Shown here: in pieces, positions 34,555 through 41,638 of the stretch
How the letters are laid out: each line of letters starts with the position of its first letter
How positions within the stretch are numbered: position 1 is the first letter of the stretch
Assembly (NCBI RefSeq): GCF_001113365.1
Contig: NZ_CKYA01000001.1
Span: forward strand, 7,501 to 71,500
Origin: Streptococcus pneumoniae
Lineage (GTDB): Bacteria; Bacillota; Bacilli; Lactobacillales; Streptococcaceae
Direction of reading: 5' to 3'
DNA length: 64,000 nt
The notes under the pieces: model-generated
Seen by the model: the letters and a program-made list of their open reading frames with translations, nothing else
Databases searched by the model: none
Told to the model about the DNA's origin: nothing
Position numbers and translations under genes: made by a program

Positions 34555-34581
34555 TAAAAAAGAGGCTCGCACCTCTTTTTC
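34555..34581. terminator. bidirectional terminator between thioesterase gene and pbuX
   Basis: AAAAAGAGG / CCTCTTTTT stem around CTCGCA, with A and T runs on both sides. Confidence 0.85.
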
Positions 34582-35844
34582 TTATTTCTTTTTATGATTC
34601 AGTACCGCATTGAGGACAATGGCGAGTAGGCTGGCTACGACGATTCCGTTTGAGAAGAACATTTGGAAGGCTGTCGGCATGCTGACAAAGAGATTACTGT
34701 TGTTGAGTCCGACACCTGCAGCGATTGATACAGCTGCTATAAGGAAGTTGTGTTCATTGTTAGCAAAGTCAACACGAGCGAGGATTTGCATCCCTTGAAT
34801 CGATACAAAACCAAACATCACCAGCATGGCACCACCGAGGACAGGGCTTGGAATGATTTGGGCAAGGGCGCCAAACTTAGGAAGGAGTCCAAGGAGAACC
34901 AGGAAACCAGCCGCGTAGTAGATTGGAAGACGAGTCTTGATACCTGATAATTTAACCAAACCAACGTTTTGTGAAAATCCTGTGTAAGGGAAGGTGTTAA
35001 AGATTCCTCCGAGAAGTACGGCCAAGCCTTCTGCGCGGTAACCGTTGCGAAGGCGCGTGCTGTCGATTGGATCCTTTGTGATATCAGATAAGGCTAGATA
35101 AACACCAGTCGACTCAACCATAGACACCGTTGCGATGATACACATCATGACAATAGATGAGATTTCAAAGGTTGGCATCCCAAAGTAGAGGGGAGTTGGG
35201 ACATGGACAAGTGGTGCTGCTGCAACAGGAGAGAAGTCAACCAAGCCCATGCTAGCAGCAATGGCAGTTCCAACAACCAGACCAATCAAAATGGAGATAG
35301 ACTTGATAAATCCTTTGGTAAAGATGTTAATCAAGAGGATAATCAAAACAGTAATAGCTGCAAGCAAGAGACTTTGACCAGTTGGCTCTGGAACGTTATT
35401 TCCCATATTTCCAATAGCGACAGGAATCAAGGTTAAACCAATCGTAGTAATAACAGATCCTGTTACGATAGATGGGAAGAGATTGGCCACTTTTGAGAAG
35501 ATGCCTGAAACAAGAACAACGTAAATCCCTGATGCGATAAGGGCACCAAACATAGCGCCACTACCATGGCTTTGTCCAATCATAATCAAGGGAGCGACTG
35601 ATTGGAAGGCAACTCCGAGAACGACTGGTAGCCCAATCCCAAAGTATTTGTTGAGTTGGAGTTGGAGGAAAGTTGCCACCCCACACATGAAGATATCTGT
35701 AGAAATCAGGTAGGTCAATTGCTCAGTTGAATAGCCAAGGGCTGTCGCAATCATGATGGGAACCAGGATAGATCCTGAGTACATGGCTAGTAAGTGCTGC
35801 AAGCCAAGAACGGCTGCTTGCGAGTGTTTTTCTTGAGTTTGCAT
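34582..35844 (-). CDS. pbuX: xanthine permease
   Basis: 420 residues, nucleobase-cation symporter-2 family, about 12-14 helices. GLQHLLAMYSGSILVPIMIATALG near the N-terminus and PYTGFSQNVGLVKLSGIKTRLP are family signatures. It takes up xanthine. The start overlaps the xpt stop by one base. It is regulated with xpt through the upstream purine riboswitch. Confidence 0.94.
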   Translation of the reverse strand: MQTQEKHSQAAVLGLQHLLAMYSGSILVPIMIATALGYSTEQLTYLISTDIFMCGVATFLQLQLNKYFGIGLPVVLGVAFQSVAPLIMIGQSHGSGAMFGALIASGIYVVLVSGIFSKVANLFPSIVTGSVITTIGLTLIPVAIGNMGNNVPEPTGQSLLLAAITVLIILLINIFTKGFIKSISILIGLVVGTAIAASMGLVDFSPVAAAPLVHVPTPLYFGMPTFEISSIVMMCIIATVSMVESTGVYLALSDITKDPIDSTRLRNGYRAEGLAVLLGGIFNTFPYTGFSQNVGLVKLSGIKTRLPIYYAAGFLVLLGLLPKFGALAQIIPSPVLGGAMLVMFGFVSIQGMQILARVDFANNEHNFLIAAVSIAAGVGLNNSNLFVSMPTAFQMFFSNGIVVASLLAIVLNAVLNHKKK

Positions 35845-36425
35845 TAGAGATCTGCCTCCTTAAATACGACTTGACCATTTTCAAAACGATCCAAGCGAGC
35901 GAGTGATAGAACAGGATAGCCTGCTTTTTCAAGCAAATCACGGCCATCTTGGAAGGATTTTTCAATCACAATACCGATAGCTTCGACTGTGGCACCAGCT
36001 TGTTCGATGATTTGAATCAAGCCTTTAGCAGCTTGGCCATTAGCAAGGAAATCGTCGATAATCAAGACCTTGTCCTCTGGTGAGAGGAATTTTCCAGCGA
36101 TAGAAACGGTGCTGGTCACCTGCTTGGTAAAGGAGTAAACTTCGGCAGTCAAGATGCCTTCGTTCATAGTGATGTTTTTAGCTTTTTTAGCAAAAATCAT
36201 GGGAACGTTTAAGGTTTCAGCTGTAAAAAGGGCTGGGGCAATACCTGACGCTTCAATGGTCACAACCTTGGTAATGCCAGCAGCAGCGAATTTTTCCGCA
36301 AAAACCTTACCAATCTCTCGCATCAAGCTAAAGTCAATTTGATGGGTTAAAAAGGAATCCACCTTGAGGATGTTGTCACCCAAGATCTGCCCATCCTTGA
36401 GGATGCGCTCTTCTAATAATTTCAT
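35844..36425 (-). CDS. xpt: xanthine phosphoribosyltransferase
   Basis: 193 residues, type I PRTase. PRPP-binding loop VLIIDDFLANGQAAKGLIQI, and N-terminal KLLEERILKDGQILGDNILKVDSFLTHQIDF. It converts xanthine and PRPP to XMP. It starts behind AGGAGG. First gene of xpt-pbuX, with a long structured leader (36430-36831) carrying a terminator and a purine riboswitch. Confidence 0.96.
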   Translation of the reverse strand: MKLLEERILKDGQILGDNILKVDSFLTHQIDFSLMREIGKVFAEKFAAAGITKVVTIEASGIAPALFTAETLNVPMIFAKKAKNITMNEGILTAEVYSFTKQVTSTVSIAGKFLSPEDKVLIIDDFLANGQAAKGLIQIIEQAGATVEAIGIVIEKSFQDGRDLLEKAGYPVLSLARLDRFENGQVVFKEADL

Positions 36426-36501
36426 AAGACCTCCTAAAGTCTAAAAGCCAGTTTACTTGTTGGTTAAATGTTTCTATGGTGATCCAGTTTGCTAGTACTA
36501 T

Positions 36502-36680
36502 ATATTTGATAAAACTAGTACGAGCGAAGCGAGTCTTATCAAATATTTCCCGTTGTAGTGGTATCATAGACAATAAGTTTGTTATTGTCTATGACGGAAT
36601 TTTTGAGACTTTTGGCTCAAAAATTAGGGATGAAATTCCGAAGGAAGTTGCTCCCGTCCGCACTAATTAAGGGAAATATT
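36502..36680 (-). repeat. nested inverted-repeat element in the xpt leader
   Basis: Four perfect or near-perfect stems: 36502-36512 with 36536-36546 (ATATTTGATAA), 36565-36576 with 36582-36593 (CATAGACAATAA, loop GTTTG), 36599-36608 with 36616-36625 (AATTTTTGAG), and outer arms AATATTTCCC (36542-36551) with GGGAAATATT (36671-36680). No coding frame. It lies between the riboswitch terminator and xpt. It may be a small repeat of the SPRITE class or another non-autonomous element; I could not identify it. Confidence 0.6.
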
Positions 36681-36689
36681 AAAAATATT

Positions 36690-36723
36690 CAAAAAGGACC
36701 TACTTAATCTCTAAGCAAGTCCC
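36690..36723 (-). terminator. riboswitch-controlled terminator before xpt
   Basis: On the minus strand, GGACTTGCTT / AAGTAGGTCC stem followed by TTTTTG. Its 5' arm GACTTGCTT can instead pair with AAGTAAGTC at the 3' edge of the aptamer, giving an antiterminator. Confidence 0.85.
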
Positions 36724-36765
36724 CAAAATAGGCATGGCAAAAAGGACCATACCTTACTTCTGACT

Positions 36766-36831
36766 TACTTATTGTTAGGTGTTCCGGCACCTTGTAGAAA
36801 CGTCGTGCCAATTCACGACATAAACAAGTAA
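36766..36831 (-). ncRNA. purine riboswitch aptamer (xpt-pbuX leader)
   Basis: On the minus strand, P1 (TACTT / AAGTA) encloses P2 GTCGTG-AATTGG-CACGAC, the J2/3 core GTTTCTACA and P3 AGGTG-CCGGAA-CACCT. The two loops (AATTGG and CCGGAA) are placed for the kissing interaction of purine riboswitches. The J3/1 strand reads AACAAT, with a C where guanine-sensing versions have C. Ligand-stabilised P1 would sequester AAGTAAGTC and let the terminator form, turning xpt-pbuX off. The ligand is inferred from family and gene context. Confidence 0.85.
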
Positions 36832-36940
36832 AATGATATTCAATTTTAAATAGGCTTGAGCCAATGTTTTTATTTTACACTAAATAACTTTAGAAATCAA
36901 ATATTTTGTTAGTGTTTTAATGAAAAAAACGAACAAAAAA

Positions 36941-36974
36941 GAAACCTACAACGAGATACAGTGTTGTAGGGTTC
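36941..36974 (-). terminator. terminator of the exoA-glyoxalase pair
   Basis: On the minus strand, ACCCTACAAC / GTTGTAGGTT stem around ACTGTATCTC, followed by TCTTTTTTG. Confidence 0.8.
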
Positions 36975-36981
36975 TATTATT

Positions 36982-37368
36982 CTATTCACTAAATCTTAAA
37001 AAATAACCATCAGGATCCAAAATCGCAAATTCATGAGGGTAAATAAAGCTATCTCCAACACGAAACTTTCTTTTGGTTAAGGAACGATAAATAGGATAGT
37101 TTGCCTCCATCACTTTTTGATAGAGTTTTGGAACATCTGCAATGCCAAAGGAAATATTGATACCGCGCCCGAAAGGATAGGTCAGCTGAGCTAATTCTTC
37201 TGCGCTGCCTTCTTCTAGCATAAGTTGGCAGTCTTCAAGCGAGAGGAAGAGAAATTTCTCCTCTGGACGCTCGTATTCGACAGAGAATCTTAGCAGGTCG
37301 CAGTAGAAGTGGCGTGATTTTTCGATGTCAGATACTACAAATTCAGGAATGACAGCTTGATAGTCCAT
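36982..37368 (-). CDS. glyoxalase/bleomycin-resistance (VOC) family protein
   Basis: 128 residues with the VOC fold: IPEFVVSDIEKSRHFYCDLLRFSVEYE at the start and EFAILDPDGYFLRFSE at the end, with a predicted metal Glu near the C-terminus. Function unknown; members include glyoxalases and antibiotic-binding proteins. It starts 11 bases after the exoA stop and is probably cotranscribed with it. Confidence 0.8.
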   Translation of the reverse strand: MDYQAVIPEFVVSDIEKSRHFYCDLLRFSVEYERPEEKFLFLSLEDCQLMLEEGSAEELAQLTYPFGRGINISFGIADVPKLYQKVMEANYPIYRSLTKRKFRVGDSFIYPHEFAILDPDGYFLRFSE

Positions 37369-37379
37369 TCGTTTTCTCC

Positions 37380-38207
37380 TTAGAGTTCAATCTCCAAGAC
37401 AATCGGTGTATGGTCTTGACGAGCTCCTGAGTCGATCATATCAGACTTAGTTACTTTGTCAGCGATGCGGTTGCTGGTGAGCCAGTAGTCGATTCTCCAG
37501 CCTGTATTGTTGATTTTAGAAGTCTTGCTGCGCTGTGCCCACCAAGTGTAGCGTTCTGGAACATCACCGTGAACGTGGCGGAAGGTATCCGTAAATCCAG
37601 TTGCCAAAAGGTTGGTAAATCCAGCACGTTCCTCGTCGGTAAATCCTGGTGAACGGCGGTTGCTGGCAGGATTTGCAAGGTCGATTTCATTGTGGGCCAC
37701 ATTGTAGTCACCGGTCGCAAGGACTGGTTTTTCTTTGTCTAGTTGAGCCAAGTACTCAGCATATTTGACATCCCAGATTTGGCGTTCTTCCAAGCGTTTG
37801 AGGCCGTCTCCAGCGTTTGGAGTGTAAACTTGGGTCACGAAAAATTTATCAAATTCTAGAGTGATGATGCGGCCTTCCAAGTCCATGGTAGAAGGGGCAC
37901 CGATTTCTGGGAAAGTGACAGTGGGTGTGAGTTCTTTCTTATAGAGAAACATGGTTCCAGCATAGCCTTTACGGGCAGGCTCTTGGGAAGAGCGCCACGT
38001 GTTTTCGTAGCCTGGGAAGAGTTCTTCTAAAATTTCCAAATGTTTCTTTGTAGGCCCTTTGGCAGAAAGCTTGGTTTCTTGGATAGCGATAATATCAGCA
38101 TTTTCAGCAACCAAGGTTTTTAGGACTTCTTGGGATAATTTGGCACGAGCTGAGTCGCTCGTTAGGGCTGCATTGAGGGAATCAATATTCCATGAGATAA
38201 GTTTCAT
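37380..38207 (-). CDS. exoA: exodeoxyribonuclease III / AP endonuclease
   Basis: 275 residues, EEP superfamily. MKLISWNIDSLNAAL, IIAIQETKLSAKGP (metal Glu), YTPNAGDGLKRL, ATGDYNVAHNEIDLANP and RIDYWLTSNRIADKV, ending QDHTPIVLEIEL with the catalytic Asp-His. It incises abasic sites in base-excision repair. Matches pneumococcal ExoA in length and ends. Confidence 0.96.
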   Translation of the reverse strand: MKLISWNIDSLNAALTSDSARAKLSQEVLKTLVAENADIIAIQETKLSAKGPTKKHLEILEELFPGYENTWRSSQEPARKGYAGTMFLYKKELTPTVTFPEIGAPSTMDLEGRIITLEFDKFFVTQVYTPNAGDGLKRLEERQIWDVKYAEYLAQLDKEKPVLATGDYNVAHNEIDLANPASNRRSPGFTDEERAGFTNLLATGFTDTFRHVHGDVPERYTWWAQRSKTSKINNTGWRIDYWLTSNRIADKVTKSDMIDSGARQDHTPIVLEIEL

Positions 38208-38258
38208 AAAGTTACCTTTTTCATTCAGATTATAGATTTTATTATACCAAAAAAAGGC

Positions 38259-38290
38259 CTATTTCCCCAACGTATGGTTTGAAAAATTAC
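38259..38290 (+). repeat. left copy of 32-base direct repeat flanking the CPBP/ArsR/SdpI cassette
   Basis: CTATTTCCCCAACGTATGG followed by TTTGAAAAATTAC; matches 40264-40295 at 31 of 32 positions. Confidence 0.9.
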
Positions 38291-38330
38291 TCTTTAGACT
38301 TTATCCTGAGAAAATAAAAATTCCCTAAAC

Positions 38331-38408
38331 TATTTAGAAAAAAATCTAAATAGCTCTTGTGTTTAGAATAGAAAGGTGTATAATGTTATTTAGAAAAACA
38401 TCTAAATA
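38331..38408 (+). promoter_or_regulatory. cassette promoter bracketed by two operator palindromes
   Basis: TATTTAGAAA-AAAATCTAAATA (38331-38352) and TATTTAGAAA-AACATCTAAATA (38387-38408) are nearly identical palindromes. Between them lie TTGTGT (38357-38362) and TATAAT (38379-38384). The pattern fits repression by the cassette's own ArsR/SdpR-type regulator. Confidence 0.8.
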
Positions 38409-38426
38409 GAAAGTGAAGTTACATAT

Positions 38427-39326
38427 ATGTCAAATAAGAGAACAATCCTTCTTTTTGTGGTCTTGGCTTATGCCCTTGCTTGGATAATATGGTTGGCACT
38501 ATGGCTAAGTGGTGTTGGTCTAAATTCTCCATGGAGTCAACTTGCTAGTATTGTAGCCATGTGGATGCCTGCGCTTGCAGTCTTTCTCTTAGGGAAAATC
38601 ACGAATCAACCTAGTGGAATCAAATCTAAATTAGTCGTGAATCTCAAGAGAAACTGGCGCTTTTACTTACTAGCTATCTGGTTACCAGCAGTCATCAGTT
38701 TTTTAGGAGCGGGACTTTATTTTCTTGTATTCCCTAGCAATTTCAGCCTTGATTTTGAATCTATTCAAGCCATCTTACAAGAAAAAGGTGTCTCTCAATC
38801 AGCCATTCCCTTATCTTCCTTGGTCTTGATTCAAATCCTAGCTAGTTTGACCTACGCTCCTTTTCTTAATAGTTTCTTTGCATTGGGAGAGGAAATTGGT
38901 TGGCGTGGCTATCTTTACCCAGCTCTAAGAGGACGCTTTTCACTAGTCCAGACTCATGTCTTGCTTGGTCTCATTTGGAGTCTTTGGCATCTACCAATCA
39001 ATTTGCAAGGCTATAATTATGGACTATCTTATTTTGCTTATCCTGTTTTGGGAGTTGTTGCTATGTTTCTATCTTGTTTTAGCCTAGGAATATTGTTGAG
39101 CTGGTTGTTGGAAAAGACAGGTTCTATCTGGGCTTCTGCCCTATTTCATGGGGCAATCAATGCAACTGCAGGTATTGGGTTACTCTTTCAATTACCTGGA
39201 GAAAAAGTTTCAAGCCTCTTGATTTTAGGCCCATCACCGACAGGAATGCTATCAGTTTTACCTTGCTTAGTCCTAGCCCTACTAATATTACAAAGGGAAA
39301 GGAGTCATTATGAGTTTTGCAAATAG
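38427..39326 (+). CDS. CPBP-family intramembrane glutamic endopeptidase
   Basis: 299 residues, about eight helices. CPBP (Abi) motifs: EEIGWRGYLYP (EExxxR), LWSLWHLPINLQ (FxxxH-type) and ALFHGAINATAG (HxxxN). Family members process prenylated or membrane proteins, and in streptococci and lactobacilli often serve in bacteriocin self-immunity. It is first in a three-gene cassette with an ArsR regulator and an SdpI-like protein. The stop overlaps the ArsR start. Confidence 0.85.
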   Translation: MSNKRTILLFVVLAYALAWIIWLALWLSGVGLNSPWSQLASIVAMWMPALAVFLLGKITNQPSGIKSKLVVNLKRNWRFYLLAIWLPAVISFLGAGLYFLVFPSNFSLDFESIQAILQEKGVSQSAIPLSSLVLIQILASLTYAPFLNSFFALGEEIGWRGYLYPALRGRFSLVQTHVLLGLIWSLWHLPINLQGYNYGLSYFAYPVLGVVAMFLSCFSLGILLSWLLEKTGSIWASALFHGAINATAGIGLLFQLPGEKVSSLLILGPSPTGMLSVLPCLVLALLILQRERSHYEFCK

Positions 39327-39597
39327 CTTTAAAGCCTTATCTCATCCAGTTAGGAGAGAGATTTTGAATTTACTCAAAACAGGTAGATTACCTGCAGGAG
39401 AAATTGCCAGTCAATTCGAGTTGACTAGTGCAACTATTTCACATCATCTCACGATTTTGAAAGCAGCGGATTTGATTCATGAAATGAAAGAAAAAAACTT
39501 TATTTATTATGAGTTAAACACATCGGTTTTAGAGGATATAATGGTTTGGTTAGCAGATCTGAAAGGAGATCATTTTGATGAAGATAAAAATCAATAA
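39310..39597 (+). CDS. ArsR/SdpR-family repressor
   Basis: 95 residues, a compact winged helix: SFKALSHPVRREILNLLKTGRLPAGEIASQFELTSATISHHLTILKAADLI. It lacks the Cys metal site of ArsR and resembles SdpR of Bacillus, which represses the sdpRI immunity operon. It starts inside the CPBP gene behind AAAGGAG. It probably binds the two TATTTAG...CTAAATA palindromes upstream. Confidence 0.88.
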   Translation: MSFANSFKALSHPVRREILNLLKTGRLPAGEIASQFELTSATISHHLTILKAADLIHEMKEKNFIYYELNTSVLEDIMVWLADLKGDHFDEDKNQ

Positions 39598-40219
39598 GAA
39601 ATTGGTATTATTTACGAGCATTCTCATCCTACTACCTTCCCTTGTAGGTTGTGTTTTCTGGAATCAATTACCAGAGGAGATACCCACTCATTTTAATCTA
39701 CTGGGTCAAGCAGATGGCTACAATCATAAAATGTCTGCTATCTTTGGATTACCTACTCTCATGCTTTTGATGCATTGGTTGCTTCTATTTTTAATGATTA
39801 AGGATCCTAAATCTAGCAATATCAGTTCAAAAATACAAGTTTTGATTTACTGGATTATTCCTTTTGTATCTTGTCTATCAATGATTTCTATATACGGAGA
39901 ATCTTTGGGTTATTCCATGATGAGTGGGCTACTAGCTCAGATTTTTATGGGAGTCGTGATGATCGTAATTGGAAATTATCTACCAAAAACACACCGAAAT
40001 TATATAATCGGTATTCGACTTCCGTGGACCTTGGAGAGTGATAAAAACTGGAGAAAAACACATCGATTAGCTGGAAAAATTTGGGTATTAGGAGGATTGT
40101 TATTGTTTCTAAATTCCTTTGTGCAACTGTATGTTTACTGGGTATTCTTCTTGACACTTTTCTTTGTAGTGATAATTCCTAGTGTCTATTCTTATCAATT
40201 ATCAAAATTAGAATCTTGA
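39578..40219 (+). CDS. SdpI-like immunity membrane protein
   Basis: 213 residues from the ATG at 39578 behind AAAGGAGAT. A DUF1648 domain (LPEEIPTHFNLLGQADGY) is followed by an SdpI/YhfL domain (NYIIGIRLPWTLESDKNWRKTHRLAGKIWVLGG), six helices in all. In Bacillus SdpI confers immunity to the SdpC toxin and acts with SdpR. No SdpC-like toxin gene was found in the cassette. Confidence 0.85.
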   Translation: MKIKINKKLVLFTSILILLPSLVGCVFWNQLPEEIPTHFNLLGQADGYNHKMSAIFGLPTLMLLMHWLLLFLMIKDPKSSNISSKIQVLIYWIIPFVSCLSMISIYGESLGYSMMSGLLAQIFMGVVMIVIGNYLPKTHRNYIIGIRLPWTLESDKNWRKTHRLAGKIWVLGGLLLFLNSFVQLYVYWVFFLTLFFVVIIPSVYSYQLSKLES

Positions 40220-40263
40220 AACAGGTATTTGAGTCATTAGTTAGAGAAGTTGGTCTGATAAGT

Positions 40264-40295
40264 CTATTTCCCCAACGTATGGTTTGAAAAATCAC
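40264..40295 (+). repeat. right copy of 32-base direct repeat flanking the cassette
   Basis: CTATTTCCCCAACGTATGG followed by TTTGAAAAATCAC; the copy lies in the leader of the DUF3290 gene. Confidence 0.9.
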
Positions 40296-40345
40296 CCTCT
40301 TTCGTTTATAATGAAGAATGATTTTATGAAAAGGAGTGAAAATAA

Positions 40346-40801
40346 ATGAAATTTTACTCATATGACTATGTACTTAGCCAAATCAGTCAGCAAAATGGTA
40401 TCATGATTGGCTTTGGGATTGTGCTCCTAGCTATCACAGGATTTTTTGCTTTTAAAGCCTATCGAGATAAAAAGGGGACTAAGTTTCGGGAATTGGTCAT
40501 GATTTTAGCCTTGACCTTAGTGGCCATGCTTTTGGTGACGATTTCAAAATACCAGACCGATCAAGCCTCTAACAATCAATTTCAAACTTCCCTTCATTTC
40601 ATAGAGGTCATTTCCAAAGACTTGGGAGTGGATAAATCAGAAGTTTATGTCAATACTTCAGCTGCCACTGATGGAGCGCTTGTCAAGGTCGGTTCAAATT
40701 TCTACCGTGCTATAAACGGAAGTGACCCAGACAAGTATCTTTTAGAGAAATTAGAATTGCATCAGACAGACGCTATTGAATTGGTGGAGGTAAACAAATG
40801 A
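40346..40801 (+). CDS. DUF3290 family membrane protein
   Basis: 151 residues. Two N-terminal helices (NGIMIGFGIVLLAITGFFAF and ELVMILALTLVAMLLVTIS) and an external or cytoplasmic tail with VDKSEVYVNTSAATDGALVKVG. Matches the DUF3290 layout. These genes sit next to DUF421 genes, as here: the downstream start overlaps the stop (ATGA). Function unknown. Confidence 0.85.
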   Translation: MKFYSYDYVLSQISQQNGIMIGFGIVLLAITGFFAFKAYRDKKGTKFRELVMILALTLVAMLLVTISKYQTDQASNNQFQTSLHFIEVISKDLGVDKSEVYVNTSAATDGALVKVGSNFYRAINGSDPDKYLLEKLELHQTDAIELVEVNK

Positions 40802-41433
40802 CACTCAACTATATGGAAATTTTAATCAAACTGGCCTTGGGCCTCTTTTCGCTGGTTTTCGTTATCAATGTGACCGGAAAGGGGAATCTGGCACCTAATT
40901 CTGCGACAGACCAAATTCAGAACTATGTTCTTGGTGGGATCATCGGTGGGGTGATTTACAATAGTTCAATCAGTATCTTGCAGTATGCAGTGATTTTGAT
41001 GATGTGGACAATTTTGATCTTGACCCTTAAATGGCTCAATAACAATGTTCGTTTTGTCAAACGCTTGATTGATGGAAAACCAACCCTCCTCATCAAAAAT
41101 GGAAAGATTGACCCAGAAGCCTGTCGTTCAGTTGGTTTATCTGCAGCGGATGTAGCCCTCAAACTTCGTAGTCAAGGGATTTTCCAGATGAAACAAGTCA
41201 AACGAGCTGTGCAAGAGCAAAATGGTCAACTCATCGTGGTTCAAATGGGAGATGAAAATCCTAAGTATCCAGTAGTGACTGACGGTGTGATCCAAGTGGA
41301 CGTCTTGGAATCGATTGGCCGTAGTGAAGAGTGGCTGCTTGATAATCTCGGTAAACAAGGGCATGACAATGTAGCCAATATCTTTATCGCTGAGTATGAC
41401 AAGGGTGCGGTCACAGTCGTAACCTATGAATAA
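40798..41433 (+). CDS. DUF421 family membrane protein (YetF-like)
   Basis: 211 residues with three N-terminal helices and a soluble domain: RFVKRLIDGKPTLLIKNGKIDPEACRSVGLSAADVALKLRSQGI is the DUF421/YetF core. Probably a membrane complex with the DUF3290 protein. Function unknown. Confidence 0.85.
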   Translation: MTLNYMEILIKLALGLFSLVFVINVTGKGNLAPNSATDQIQNYVLGGIIGGVIYNSSISILQYAVILMMWTILILTLKWLNNNVRFVKRLIDGKPTLLIKNGKIDPEACRSVGLSAADVALKLRSQGIFQMKQVKRAVQEQNGQLIVVQMGDENPKYPVVTDGVIQVDVLESIGRSEEWLLDNLGKQGHDNVANIFIAEYDKGAVTVVTYE

Positions 41434-41451
41434 GAAAAAACTGGGGTCTTG

Positions 41452-41601
41452 TACTCTTCGAAAATCTCTTCAAACTGCGTCAACGTCGCCTTGCTGTATG
41501 TAGGTTACTGACTTCGTCAGTTCTATCTACAACCTCAAAGCAGTGCTTTGATCAGCCTGCGGCTAGTTTCCTAGTTTGCTCTTTGATTTTCATTGAGTAT
41601 T
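41452..41601 (+). repeat. BOX element (A-B-C form)
   Basis: TACTCTTCGAAAATCTCTTC, GTCAACGTCGCCTTGCTGTA, TGACTTCGTCAGTTCTATC and TTTGATTTTCATTGAGTAT: the full boxA-boxB-boxC series. It lies just before the ABC exporter genes. Confidence 0.95.
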
Positions 41602-41638
41602 GGCCTCAGGTTTCCATTTGCAATCAGAAAGGGATGTT

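Noticed and set aside
36476..36670. Short open frame in the xpt leader, plus strand
   Set aside because: It is made of inverted-repeat sequence and opposes the xpt transcript; no ribosome site.
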